A stretch of DNA of 64,000 nt from Prevotella sp. OH937_COT-195 (GTDB taxonomy: Bacteria > Bacteroidota > Bacteroidia > Bacteroidales > Bacteroidaceae): NCBI RefSeq assembly GCF_003932845.1, contig NZ_RQZH01000001.1, positions 172,891 to 236,890 of the forward strand, written 5' to 3'. Positions 9,478-18,400 of this stretch are shown one piece after another. Numbering within the stretch: the stretch's first letter is position 1; the number at the start of each line of letters is the position of its first letter. A program made the translations under genes and the position numbers. Below the pieces are notes generated by a model. It had not been told where the DNA came from and made no database searches. It saw nothing but the letters and a program-made list of their open reading frames with translations.

Positions 9478-10236
9478 TTAAACGTGTATTATATCAGCAT
9501 CATTCATCACGGGGAATTTCTTTTGGAAAGCGGACAGTTTTTCCATGTCTATTTCTACCGTTGCGGCACACTCTTCTCCGTTTTTACAAATTGCCATGTC
9601 GTTGCCGTAAGGGTCTGCCACGAGTGAGTTTCCGCAGTATTCGCAGTCAGGGTCGCGCCCGATTCTGTTCACTCCCGCCACATAGCATTGGTTTTCTATT
9701 GCTCTTGCGTGTAACAGTGTGTTCCATACATTTATGCGACTTGTCGGCCACGAGGCTACATATATTGCCATGTCGTAGTCGCCGCGATTTCTGCCGAACA
9801 CCGGAAAACGCAAATCATAGCACACCTGAAGCAATATCCTTACACCTCGCCATTCCGTCACGACACGCTCTTTTCCTCTTGTATAATGCAGATTCTCACC
9901 TGCATACGAGAACAAGTGACGTTTGTCATAGGTGGCAATTTCGCCATCCGGCTTGACAAAATACAATCGGTTGAAAAAACTGTTGCCGCACCTTATTGCC
10001 ATACTGCCGGCAATGGCCGCTCCTTTTTCAGTCGCCTTACGACGCATCCAGCGCAATGTATCCCCGTCTTCGTCCTCTGCAATTCCTTCCGGTTCGGTGA
10101 CAAAGCCCGTCGTGAACATCTCCGGAAGAATATAAAGGTCGGACTCCGGCGCATTGTTAATCATGGCATCTGCTTTTTTGACATTGCCGGAACGGTCTTT
10201 CCAAACCATATCCATTTGTAGAATAGTTGTCTTCAT
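9478..10236 (-). CDS. Carbon-nitrogen hydrolase, omega-amidase (YafV/Nit2-like)
   Basis: Nitrilase-superfamily hydrolase of 252 residues. The Glu-Lys-Cys triad is visible: Glu in LYILPEMFTTGFV, Lys in ATYDKRHLFSYAGE, Cys in RILLQVCYDLRFPVF. Size and ATYDKRHLF fit the omega-amidase group, which hydrolyses 2-oxoglutaramate or 2-oxosuccinamate left by glutamine transaminases. An open frame extends upstream to 10344, but the family start MKTTILQMDMVW and a GGAAAGA Shine-Dalgarno-like site support ATG at 10236. It is the first gene of the group with iorA (25 bp gap), iorB and an aminotransferase. That pairing suggests it completes an irreversible transamination. Confidence 0.85.
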   Translation of the reverse strand: MKTTILQMDMVWKDRSGNVKKADAMINNAPESDLYILPEMFTTGFVTEPEGIAEDEDGDTLRWMRRKATEKGAAIAGSMAIRCGNSFFNRLYFVKPDGEIATYDKRHLFSYAGENLHYTRGKERVVTEWRGVRILLQVCYDLRFPVFGRNRGDYDMAIYVASWPTSRINVWNTLLHARAIENQCYVAGVNRIGRDPDCEYCGNSLVADPYGNDMAICKNGEECAATVEIDMEKLSAFQKKFPVMNDADIIHV

Positions 10237-10362
10237 AGTCTTTCCGATTGAATAAAATCCGGTTCGCTTCCTGTTTTTTAACTCGGAAAAGTGTAAAGTA
10301 TTACCTTCACGACTGCAAAGATGCAAAAAAAAAACGTAAAACAAAAATAAATCGATAATTAT

Positions 10363-10393
10363 TTTGCTGTTTGCTTTCTAATCACTACCTTTG
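10363..10393 (+). promoter_or_regulatory. Promoter of infC-rpmI-rplT
   Basis: Bacteroidetes-type promoter: TTTG at 10363-10366, 19 nt, then TACCTTTG at 10386-10393. The predicted transcript start near 10400 leaves a leader of about 30 nt before the infC ATG at 10431. Confidence 0.8.
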
Positions 10394-10430
10394 CAACCGA
10401 TTTTCGAAAATAGTCACTTAATAACATTTG

Positions 10431-11123
10431 ATGAAGAACGACAAAAAAGGTAACCAATACCGTATTAACGAGCAGATACGTGCTCGCGAAGTAAGAATTG
10501 TAGGAGAAGACGGATCCACCGTAATGCCGACAAGGCAAGCATTGGACATGGCGCGCCAACAAGGTGTTGACCTCGTGGAAATATCTCCCAATGCCAATCC
10601 TCCCGTATGCCGACTCATCGACTATTCGAAATTCCTCTATCAGCAGAAGAAGCGTGCCAAGGAGATGAAGCAAAAACAAGTGAAGCAGGACATAAAGGAG
10701 ATACGCTTCGGTCCTCAAACCGACGAACATGACTACAACTTCAAACTGAAGCATGCCAAGGAGTTCCTCGAGGATGGAAACAAGGTTCGTGCGTATGTAT
10801 TCTTCCGTGGTCGCTCAATACTATTCAAGGAGCAGGGAGAGGTTCTCTTGCTGCGTTTTGCAAACGACCTCGAGGAATACGGAAAGGTTGAGCAAATGCC
10901 GAGCCTTGAAGGCAAAAAGATGTTCCTTTACATCACTCCGAAGAAAGCGGGCGTGGCAAAGAAAAGCCAACAGAAACGAGACCGTGAGCGCAGCGAGACA
11001 GATGCGAAAGCCGAGGAAACGCAGCAAGTTGAAGCACAGACTGTCGGAAAAGGAGGATTGTTTGCCAACGTGAAAGGTGGCGAGGACATATTGAAGAAAC
11101 TGAAAGAGGATAGTGAAGACTGA
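10431..11123 (+). CDS. infC: Translation initiation factor IF-3
   Basis: IF-3 binds the 30S subunit and checks the start codon and initiator tRNA. The N-domain ([41 protein letters not shown]) and the C-domain ([40 protein letters not shown]) are complete. A charged C-terminal tail of about 50 residues follows. The frame opens at a TTG (10428), but ATG 10431 gives the family start [17 protein letters not shown]. It heads the conserved infC-rpmI-rplT operon and has its own promoter. Confidence 0.96.
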   Translation: MKNDKKGNQYRINEQIRAREVRIVGEDGSTVMPTRQALDMARQQGVDLVEISPNANPPVCRLIDYSKFLYQQKKRAKEMKQKQVKQDIKEIRFGPQTDEHDYNFKLKHAKEFLEDGNKVRAYVFFRGRSILFKEQGEVLLLRFANDLEEYGKVEQMPSLEGKKMFLYITPKKAGVAKKSQQKRDRERSETDAKAEETQQVEAQTVGKGGLFANVKGGEDILKKLKEDSED

Positions 11124-11200
11124 CAAAGGTCAACGGGTGCGCGTAACGTCAGGTATATACGTTGCCGCCCCATTATAAATAACAATTAAATAATAAAAAA

Positions 11201-11398
11201 ATGCCAAAAATGAAGACAAATTCCGGTGCGAAGAAACGTTTCCGTTTCACCGGTACTGGCAAGATTAAGCGCAAGCATGCTTATCACAGCCACATCTTGA
11301 CAAAGAAAACAAAGAAGCAGAAGAGAAACCTTATTCACTCTGCAATAGTTGACAACAGCAACCTGAAGCAGGTACGCGATTTGCTCTGCCTTCGTTAA
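11201..11398 (+). CDS. rpmI: 50S ribosomal protein L35
   Basis: Short basic ribosomal protein of 65 residues. The N-terminus [20 protein letters not shown] and the block [21 protein letters not shown] are diagnostic of L35. It lies 77 bp after infC and 26 bp before rplT, in the universal order. Confidence 0.98.
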   Translation: MPKMKTNSGAKKRFRFTGTGKIKRKHAYHSHILTKKTKKQKRNLIHSAIVDNSNLKQVRDLLCLR

Positions 11399-11424
11399 TC
11401 ATTAATTAAGAAAGGAAAGAAACT

Positions 11425-11769
11425 ATGCCAAGATCAGTAAATCATGTTGCTTCAAGAGCAAAGAGAAAGAGAATTCTGAAACTTACACGCGGTTACTTCG
11501 GTGCCCGCAAGAATGTTTGGACAGTAGCAAAGAACACCTGGGAAAAGGGTTTAACTTACGCATATCGCGACCGCAAAAACAAGAAGCGCGTATTCCGTGC
11601 ACTTTGGATACAGCGTATTAATGCTGCCGCACGCATCGAGGGAATGAGTTACTCGCAGTTGATGGGTGCATTGCGCAGGGCCGGTATCGAGATAAACCGC
11701 AAGGTTCTCGCAGACCTCGCACTGAACAATCCGGAGGCTTTCAAGGCCATTGTGGCAAAGGTAAAGTAA
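11425..11769 (+). CDS. rplT: 50S ribosomal protein L20
   Basis: Ribosomal protein of 114 residues needed for early 50S assembly. Diagnostic regions are [33 protein letters not shown], and [22 protein letters not shown]. It is the last gene of the infC operon, and a 16-bp terminator hairpin follows at 11791. In other bacteria L20 represses this operon; no obvious leader structure for that is visible upstream of infC here. Confidence 0.98.
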   Translation: MPRSVNHVASRAKRKRILKLTRGYFGARKNVWTVAKNTWEKGLTYAYRDRKNKKRVFRALWIQRINAAARIEGMSYSQLMGALRRAGIEINRKVLADLALNNPEAFKAIVAKVK

Positions 11770-11790
11770 TTCGGAATTACGAAATATTTG

Positions 11791-11830
11791 AATATGCCGT
11801 CGGACAGAGTTTGTGTCCGGCGGCATATTT
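11791..11830 (+). terminator. Rho-independent terminator of infC-rpmI-rplT
   Basis: AATATGCCGTCGGACA (11791-11806) pairs with TGTCCGGCGGCATATT (11814-11829) with one G-U. The 16-bp stem is followed by a T-rich stretch. The A/T outer stem also allows function from the other strand, for the convergent tex gene. Confidence 0.85.
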
Positions 11831-11868
11831 CATTAAAACACTTTGTCTTTATGTATGAACAACCGTTG

Positions 11869-11956
11869 CAATTTCGGTGGAATTACTTTTCAATTTCGGT
11901 GGAATTAAAAAGCAAATCCGCCGAAATTGATATTCAAAATCGACAGAATTGCATTT
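11869..11956. repeat. 22-bp tandem dyad array A (4 units)
   Basis: Four contiguous 22-bp units start at 11869, 11891, 11913 and 11935. The first 17 bases of each fit YAAWWYCGSYKRWWTTR; examples are CAATTTCGGTGGAATTA, repeated exactly in units 1 and 2, and CAAATCCGCCGAAATTG in unit 3. A degenerate fifth core (CGCCTGTT at 11962) follows with 21-bp spacing. The array lies between convergent rplT and tex, after the rplT terminator, and is not coding. The same phase and pattern recur at 23499, 41966 and 54424. Confidence 0.85.
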
Positions 11957-12023
11957 TTTCACGCCTGTTCATTCAGAACATTTCTTATCAAATCGCATTG
12001 CCGCACGGTATCGAGAGAAGTAT

Positions 12024-14219
12024 TTAAACGTCTTTCATTGATAGTGATATGCGATTGCGACGACGGTCTATCCCCGTAACTTTTACCATTACCTGCTGAT
12101 GCAGGTGTACAATGTCGTTCGGGTCTTTTACATAACGGTTTGCAAGTTGGGATATGTGTACCAGTCCGTCATGATGCACACCGATGTCAACGAATGCTCC
12201 GAAATTTGTTATGTTCGTAACTATGCCCGGCAACACCATTCCTTCTTCGAGGTCGTCAATTTCTTTGACGTTCGGGTCGAAGTCGAATTCCTCTATCTTT
12301 TTGCGTGGGTCGCGACCGGGTTTCTCAAGTTCCTTCATTATGTCGCTGAGTGTAGGCAGTCCTATGTTGTCCCCGACGTAACGTGTGATGTCTATGCCGT
12401 CGCGTTTCTTTTTGTTTGCGACAAGTTCCGTAACGGTGCAGCCGCAGTCGTCGGCCATTTGTTCCACCACGGCATAACTTTCCGGGTGTACTGCCGAATT
12501 GTCGAGCGGATTCTCGGCATTGCGTATCCGAAGGAAACCGGCGCATTGTTCGAATGCCGCCGGACCGAGTCGCGGCACTTTCTTCAGTTGCTCCCTGCTG
12601 GTAAATGCTCCGTGTTCGCGTCGGTAATCCACAATGTTTTTTGCCAATGTAGGCCCGACTCCGCTGACATACGTCAACAGTTGTTGCGATGCCGTGTTAA
12701 GGTCTATGCCGACCGAGTTCACGCACATTTCCACGGTTTGGTCGAGCGAGTGTCTTAATTTTGTTTGGTCAACATCGTGCTGGTATTGTCCGACACCGAT
12801 GCTTTTCGGGTCAATCTTGACAAGTTCTGCAAGAGGATCCAAGAGTCTTCTGCCTATCGATACAGCCCCTCGCACTGTCACGTCTTTGTCAGGAAACTCC
12901 TCGCGTGCAAGTTTTGAGGCAGAGTATATGCTTGCTCCGTCTTCGCTTACGACATATATACCAATTCTGTGTCCGTTGCCATCGGCAGGTTGTCTGTCGT
13001 AGTTTCCGCTTGTATTATTTCCTTTTTCCACCACCAAATTCTTGATGTTGTCTTCAACGAATTGTCTTGTTTCGCGGCTCGCCGTTCCGTTTCCTATTGC
13101 AACGGCTTCTATTCCGTAGTCTGCAATCATTTTTTTCAAGTGCATCGTAGCCTGCATAGTGTGGTTTATTGGCGGGTGGGGGAATATAGCCTCGTGGTGC
13201 AGCAAATTGCCTTGTGCATCGAGGCATACCACCTTGCAGCCGGTTCTGAAGCCGGGGTCTATACCCATCACTCGCTTTTGTCCTAGCGGTGCGGATAGCA
13301 GCAGTTGTCGCAGATTCTCGCTGAACACCTTTATGGCCTCGTCGTCAGCCTTTTCCTTGCTTGATGCGGCGAACTCCGTTTCTATTGAAGGACACAGAAG
13401 TCGCTTGTAACCGTCTTCCACCGCTTCTTCCACGAGTTTTCGACATTGCCCCTGTCCGCGTGCATATTTGCGTTTCAGTCTGCTTATGCACTGTTCGTCG
13501 TCAGTGGTTATGTTTACCCGCAGTATTCCCTCCGCTTCGCCCCGACGCATTGCCAGCAGTCGGTGTGACGAGCAACGGCGAAGCGGTTCGCGGAAATCGA
13601 AATAGTCGTAGTACTTTGCCGCCTCGTCGGTATCTTTTTTCTTTGCTGCAACTTTCGAACGTATTACCGCATCACGGTGGAACTGCTGTCTTACCAATTG
13701 TCGCGATTCTTCGTCTTCGCTTACCGTCTCGGCAACGATGTCCTTTGCTCCTTGAAGTGCGCTTGCCGCATCTTTTACATCGCCTTTCACAAATCTTGCG
13801 GCCGCCGTCGTCGCTTCCAACTCTCTCTGCATCATCAATATTTCAGCCAATGGTTCGAGTCCTTGTTCGCGTGCCGCCTGTGCCCTTGTTCTGCGTTTGG
13901 GCTTGAAAGGCAGGTATATGTCTTCAAGTTCGGTGGAATCCCACGTGGCATCTATGCGATGATGCAGTTCGTCGGTCATGCGTTCCTGCTCGGTTATGGT
14001 TTTTACTATGGTTTCTTTCCGCCTGCTTATTTCTTTCAGTCGCTCGTTGAGGTTGGAAATACTTGCTATTTGTACCTCGTCGAGTCCTCCGGTGCGTTCT
14101 TTTCTGTAACGTGATATAAAGGGTATTGTGCAGCCTTCGTCAAGAAGTCGCAGAGTATTCTCCACCCATTCTTGCGGCAGTTGCAATTCCTTTGCTATGA
14201 TTTGAGCGAATATGTCCAT
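12024..14219 (-). CDS. tex: Tex-family RNA-binding transcription accessory protein
   Basis: Cytoplasmic nucleic-acid-binding protein of 731 residues. Domain order matches Tex: helical N-terminus with GCTIPFISRYRKERTGGLDEVQI, a YqgF/RNase H-like domain (RVMGIDPGFRTGCKVVCLD), helix-hairpin-helix repeats (VGIDLNTASQQLLTYVSGVGPTLAKNIVDYR) and a C-terminal S1 domain (LPGIVTNITNFGAFVDIGVHHDGLVHISQL). ATG at 14219 gives the family N-terminus. It is divergent from the ABC-F gene, and a minus-strand TAATTTTG box lies at 14246-14239. Role inferred from the family: transcription and RNA quality functions. Confidence 0.94.
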   Translation of the reverse strand: MDIFAQIIAKELQLPQEWVENTLRLLDEGCTIPFISRYRKERTGGLDEVQIASISNLNERLKEISRRKETIVKTITEQERMTDELHHRIDATWDSTELEDIYLPFKPKRRTRAQAAREQGLEPLAEILMMQRELEATTAAARFVKGDVKDAASALQGAKDIVAETVSEDEESRQLVRQQFHRDAVIRSKVAAKKKDTDEAAKYYDYFDFREPLRRCSSHRLLAMRRGEAEGILRVNITTDDEQCISRLKRKYARGQGQCRKLVEEAVEDGYKRLLCPSIETEFAASSKEKADDEAIKVFSENLRQLLLSAPLGQKRVMGIDPGFRTGCKVVCLDAQGNLLHHEAIFPHPPINHTMQATMHLKKMIADYGIEAVAIGNGTASRETRQFVEDNIKNLVVEKGNNTSGNYDRQPADGNGHRIGIYVVSEDGASIYSASKLAREEFPDKDVTVRGAVSIGRRLLDPLAELVKIDPKSIGVGQYQHDVDQTKLRHSLDQTVEMCVNSVGIDLNTASQQLLTYVSGVGPTLAKNIVDYRREHGAFTSREQLKKVPRLGPAAFEQCAGFLRIRNAENPLDNSAVHPESYAVVEQMADDCGCTVTELVANKKKRDGIDITRYVGDNIGLPTLSDIMKELEKPGRDPRKKIEEFDFDPNVKEIDDLEEGMVLPGIVTNITNFGAFVDIGVHHDGLVHISQLANRYVKDPNDIVHLHQQVMVKVTGIDRRRNRISLSMKDV

Positions 14220-14256
14220 GTTTACCTGTTATTTTTGGCAAAATTAATAATTTTAT

Positions 14257-14287
14257 TTTGTATTACCGTTAAAATGGAGTAAATTTG
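14257..14287 (+). promoter_or_regulatory. Promoter of the ABC-F gene, implying a leaderless or near-leaderless mRNA
   Basis: TTTG at 14257-14260 and TAAATTTG at 14280-14287 are separated by 19 nt, the same spacing as at infC and aspS. The start codon is at 14296, only 8 nt after the box, so transcription should begin at or just before the ATG. The divergent tex box (14239-14246, minus) lies within the same 76-bp gap. Confidence 0.75.
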
Positions 14288-14295
14288 CAGACATT

Positions 14296-16251
14296 ATGAT
14301 TTCTGTTGAAGGATTAAAGGTGGAATTTGGCGTAAAGCCGCTGTTCTCCGATGTCGCTTTCGTGATTAACGATCGAGACCGCATTGCACTCGTCGGTAAG
14401 AACGGTGCGGGGAAGAGTACGATGCTGAAGATACTTTGTCGGCAGCAACGCCCGACCGGCGGAACAATAAGCATTCCGGCGGAGACCACTATCGGATATT
14501 TGCCACAGGTAATGGTGCTGCAGGACAACACCACGGTGCGCGAAGAGGCACGCAAAGCGTTTGCCGGAAGCACCGAGATGAAAGCAAGGCTCGAGGAAAT
14601 GAATCGCCAACTGACAGAACGCAGCGACTATGAGAGCCGCGAATATATGGAACTCGTGCAGAGATATACCGAAGAACATGAGCAGTATATGATGATGGGA
14701 GCCGATAATTATGAGGCGGAAATTGAGCGAACTCTCTGCGGACTGGGTTTCGGGAGGGAAGATCTCGACCGTCCCACAAGCGAGTTCAGCGGAGGTTGGC
14801 GCATGAGAATAGAACTCGCAAAGATATTGTTGCAGAAACCCGATGTACTGCTGCTTGACGAGCCTACGAACCATCTCGACATAGAGTCGATACAGTGGCT
14901 TGAACAGTTTCTTGCACAGAGTGCGAAAGCTGTGGTGCTTGTTAGTCACGACAGAGCGTTTATAAACAACGTGACAAACCGTACGCTGGAGATAAGTTGC
15001 GGTAACGTTACAGACTACAAGGTAAAGTATGATGAATATGTGCAACTGCGCAGGGAACGGCGTGAACAGCAGTTGCGCGCATACGAGAACCAGCAAAAAG
15101 AGATTGCGGAGGCAAGGGCGTTTATAGAGCGTTTCCGCTATCAGGCAACAAAAGCCGTACAAGTGCAGCAAAAAATACGCCAACTGGAGAAAATTGTGCC
15201 TATCGAAATAGACGAGGCGGACAACTCGGCGATGCATCTCAAGTTTCCACCATGTCTCAGAAGCGGAGATTATCCGATAATATGCGAAGAAGTGGGCAAG
15301 GCATACGGCGAACACAAGGTTTTCGATGGTGTAAACCTTACCATAAAACGTGGCGAGAAAGTGGCATTTGTGGGAAAAAACGGAGAAGGAAAGTCAACAC
15401 TCGTGAAATGTATCATGGGTGATATACCATACGAAGGGATGCTGAAAGTGGGGCATAACGTGCAGATTGGATATTTCGCACAGAATCAAGCGCAACTACT
15501 CGACGACTCGCTCACAGTGTTCGATACCATCGACCGTGTGGCGAGAGGCGACATAAGGTTAAGGATAAATAACATTCTCGGAGCATTTATGTTCGGAGGA
15601 GAGGAGGCCGACAAACGTGTGAAAGTGCTTAGCGGAGGAGAACGCAGCAGGCTGGCAATGATAAAACTGTTGCTCGAACCGGTCAATCTGTTGATACTTG
15701 ATGAACCGACGAATCATCTCGACATGCTTTCGAAAGATGTGTTGAAAGAAGCCATAAAGGCATTTGACGGCACTGCAATCATCGTAAGCCACGACCGTGA
15801 GTTCCTTGATGGTCTTGTAGGCAAGGTCTATGAGTTTGGTGGAGGAAAGGTGAGAGAACATCTGGGAGGTATCTATGATTGGATTAATTCGTCGGTGCAG
15901 ACCGTACATAAGGTCGAGATGACAAAGACGGTGACAGGGAAAGATAACTCGGAAAAGGAAAATGAAAAGAAAAACAACACCTCGACGATTTCATACCAAA
16001 ACAGGAAAGAGATGATGAGGTGCGTATCAAGGTTGAAGAAAAGCATTAAAGATACGGAGGAGAAGATAGAGAAGATGGAGGAACATATTAGCAAACTCGA
16101 CAAGATACTATGTACTCCGGAAGGGGCGAGCAACATGGAGGTGGTAACAGAATATACATCAACGAAACTATTGCTGGACAAAGCGACTGACAGATGGGAA
16201 CAACTATCTATGGAACTTGAAAAAAACAAAATAAAATATCTAACTAATTAA
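14296..16251 (+). CDS. ABC-F family ATP-binding protein (ribosome-associated type)
   Basis: Soluble protein of 651 residues with two ABC ATPase domains and no membrane segment. Domain 1 has Walker A ALVGKNGAGKSTM, signature SGGWRMRIELAK and Walker B LLLDEPTNHLDIES. Domain 2 has FVGKNGEGKSTL, LSGGERSRLAM and LILDEPTNHLDMLS. The charged inter-domain linker (about 240-290) and a coiled-coil C-terminus (about 560-651) fit the ABC-F group, whose members act on stalled or antibiotic-bound ribosomes. The subtype (Uup, EttA or other) is not resolved. ATG 14296 gives the normal ABC-F start. The M13 peptidase gene follows after 9 bp and may be cotranscribed. Confidence 0.9.
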   Translation: MISVEGLKVEFGVKPLFSDVAFVINDRDRIALVGKNGAGKSTMLKILCRQQRPTGGTISIPAETTIGYLPQVMVLQDNTTVREEARKAFAGSTEMKARLEEMNRQLTERSDYESREYMELVQRYTEEHEQYMMMGADNYEAEIERTLCGLGFGREDLDRPTSEFSGGWRMRIELAKILLQKPDVLLLDEPTNHLDIESIQWLEQFLAQSAKAVVLVSHDRAFINNVTNRTLEISCGNVTDYKVKYDEYVQLRRERREQQLRAYENQQKEIAEARAFIERFRYQATKAVQVQQKIRQLEKIVPIEIDEADNSAMHLKFPPCLRSGDYPIICEEVGKAYGEHKVFDGVNLTIKRGEKVAFVGKNGEGKSTLVKCIMGDIPYEGMLKVGHNVQIGYFAQNQAQLLDDSLTVFDTIDRVARGDIRLRINNILGAFMFGGEEADKRVKVLSGGERSRLAMIKLLLEPVNLLILDEPTNHLDMLSKDVLKEAIKAFDGTAIIVSHDREFLDGLVGKVYEFGGGKVREHLGGIYDWINSSVQTVHKVEMTKTVTGKDNSEKENEKKNNTSTISYQNRKEMMRCVSRLKKSIKDTEEKIEKMEEHISKLDKILCTPEGASNMEVVTEYTSTKLLLDKATDRWEQLSMELEKNKIKYLTN

Positions 16252-16260
16252 ATCATTATT

Positions 16261-18297
16261 ATGAAAATCAAGACTTTAATGGCAACATTGTTTTTTGCTG
16301 CTGCGGCCACAGGAGCCGATGCACAAGCACAGAAGACGGGAATTTATCCCGAGAATCTAAACCGTAACGTTAGTCCGAGCGAAGATTTTTACGAGTTTGC
16401 CTGCGGTGGTTGGATGAAGAAAAATCCGCTGCCTGCGGCTTACTCACGCTATGGCTCGTTCGACAAATTGGGAGAGGACAACAATAAACGAATCAACACC
16501 ATATTGACAGATATGCTGAAAAGTTCTTATCAAAAGGGGAGTGTTGAGCAAAAATTGAGCGATTTCTACAAACTTGCAATGGACTCGGTGCGCCGCAACC
16601 GTGATGGAGTGAAGCCTGTAATGCCGATGATGAAAGAAATAGCAGCGGCTAAAACAATCGATGATTTGCATGCTTTCCAAAACAAGTATGCACCGTTCGG
16701 GTATGGAGTTCCAATGGGAATAGGCTTCGGTGCAGATGAAAAGAATGCCTCGATGAACATTCTCAACATCTACCAAGGAGGACTTACGCTCGGACAGAAA
16801 GAATATTATCTAGACAACGACAAAGCAACCAAGGAAATACGCGATGCCTATAAGAAACACATTGTGCGCATGTTCCAGTTGTTCGGATTCAAGAAAGGCG
16901 ATGCCAACAAGAAGATGAACCTTATTCTTGCATACGAGACTGCACTGGCAAAGGTTAGCAAGAGCCGTACGGAACTGCGCGATGTTGAGGCAAACTATAA
17001 CAAGATGACGTTGAAAGAGTTCCAAACGAAATATCCTAACATTCCACTTGAGAAATTCCTCAATGCCGAAGGAGTTAAGAGCGAGTTCATACAGGAGATG
17101 GTGGTGGGACAACCGTCATTCTTAGAGGGTGCCAATGCGCTTATTGCCGGTCACGATGTGGAGACGTTGCGTGCTTACATAGAGTGGGACGTGATAATGA
17201 GAGCATCAAGTTATCTTAGTGATGACATCATTGCTGCAAACTTCGATTTCTTCGGAAAGACAATGCGCGGACAGAAACAGAACCACCCGCGCTGGAAGCG
17301 TGCCACCAATCAAGTGGAAAGTCAGATGGGAGAGGCTCTCGGAAAGATTTACTGTGAACGTTATTTCCCTGCCACATCAAAGGCTCGCATGGAACGTCTC
17401 GTAAAGAACTTGCAACTCGCATTGTCAGAGAGAATCCTTGCACAAACGTGGATGGAGACTGATACGAAACTTGCTGCATTGGCAAAACTCAGTTCGTTCT
17501 ATGTGAAGATTGGATACCCTGACAAGTGGAAAAATATGGACGGACTCGTAATAGACCCGTCAAAGTCATACTATGAGAATGTTCAGGCGTGTGGCATATT
17601 CTGGGACAAGGACAACATCGCACGGAAAGCCGGAAAGCCGGTTGACAAGACGGAGTGGCTTATGACACCACAGACGGTGAATGCCTACTACAATCCTTCT
17701 ACCAACGAGATATGCTTCCCGGCAGGAATTCTTCAGTATCCGTTCTTCGATCCGGAGGCTGACGATGCTTTCAATTATGGTGCAATAGGTGTGGTAATCG
17801 GACACGAGATGACCCATGGCTTCGATGATCAAGGTCGTCACTATGACAAGAACGGCAATATGATTGACTGGTGGACAGAGGCTGACAGCAAAGGATTTGA
17901 GGAAAAGGCAACACTATTTGATAATTTCTTCTCTAATATAAAAGTTCTGCCCGACCTTAATGCAAACGGTCGACTTACACTTGGTGAGAACCTTGCCGAC
18001 CACGGGGGACTACAGGTTTCGTTTGCAGCATACAAGAATGCTACAAAAGGAATGCCGTTGCCTACCATAGACGGACTAACCGCCGACCAGCGTTTCTTCA
18101 TTGCATACGCAGGAGTATGGGCTGCGAATATCACGGAGAAAGAAATACGCTCGCGTACGAAGAGCGACCCGCACTCACTCGGTTGCTGGCGCGTCAACGG
18201 TGCACTGCCGCACATTGACGCTTGGTATGAAGCATTCGGCGTGAAGGAAGGCAACAAACTTTTCATTCCGAAGAGCCAGCGTCTCGATCTCTGGTAA
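16261..18297 (+). CDS. pepO: M13-family zinc metallopeptidase (neprilysin/PepO-like), secreted
   Basis: Exported endopeptidase of 678 residues. An N-terminal signal peptide (MKIKTLMATLFFAAAATGADAQ) is followed by the M13 N-domain start YPENLNRNVSPSEDFYEFACGGWMKKNPLP. The catalytic domain carries HEMTH (His515, Glu516, His519) followed by GFDDQGRHYDKNGN, and the third zinc ligand Glu576 in GENLADHGGLQ. The C-terminus ends in Trp, the usual M13 end. It likely cleaves peptides in the periplasm or at the cell surface. It is closely downstream of the ABC-F gene with no visible promoter between, and a strong terminator follows. Confidence 0.93.
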   Translation: MKIKTLMATLFFAAAATGADAQAQKTGIYPENLNRNVSPSEDFYEFACGGWMKKNPLPAAYSRYGSFDKLGEDNNKRINTILTDMLKSSYQKGSVEQKLSDFYKLAMDSVRRNRDGVKPVMPMMKEIAAAKTIDDLHAFQNKYAPFGYGVPMGIGFGADEKNASMNILNIYQGGLTLGQKEYYLDNDKATKEIRDAYKKHIVRMFQLFGFKKGDANKKMNLILAYETALAKVSKSRTELRDVEANYNKMTLKEFQTKYPNIPLEKFLNAEGVKSEFIQEMVVGQPSFLEGANALIAGHDVETLRAYIEWDVIMRASSYLSDDIIAANFDFFGKTMRGQKQNHPRWKRATNQVESQMGEALGKIYCERYFPATSKARMERLVKNLQLALSERILAQTWMETDTKLAALAKLSSFYVKIGYPDKWKNMDGLVIDPSKSYYENVQACGIFWDKDNIARKAGKPVDKTEWLMTPQTVNAYYNPSTNEICFPAGILQYPFFDPEADDAFNYGAIGVVIGHEMTHGFDDQGRHYDKNGNMIDWWTEADSKGFEEKATLFDNFFSNIKVLPDLNANGRLTLGENLADHGGLQVSFAAYKNATKGMPLPTIDGLTADQRFFIAYAGVWAANITEKEIRSRTKSDPHSLGCWRVNGALPHIDAWYEAFGVKEGNKLFIPKSQRLDLW

Positions 18298-18310
18298 TAC
18301 TACAGTTATA

Positions 18311-18364
18311 AACAAACAATTCGGCATACGTCTGTATATTACAGCGTATGCCGAATTGTTTGTT
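18311..18364. terminator. Bidirectional terminator between pepO and the phosphohexomutase gene
   Basis: A perfect 20-bp stem (AACAAACAATTCGGCATACG at 18311-18330 and its complement at 18345-18364) has a 14-nt loop with a further CTGT/ACAG pairing. The A/T outer stem gives a T-run on each strand. It sits between convergent genes. Confidence 0.9.
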
Positions 18365-18400
18365 TTATGAGTAAATACAACGTGTTAGACGTTGTTGTTA

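Noticed and set aside
11869..11956. CRISPR array
   Set aside because: Units are contiguous at 22 bp with no variable spacers of 30-40 bp, units are degenerate, and no cas genes are in the window.
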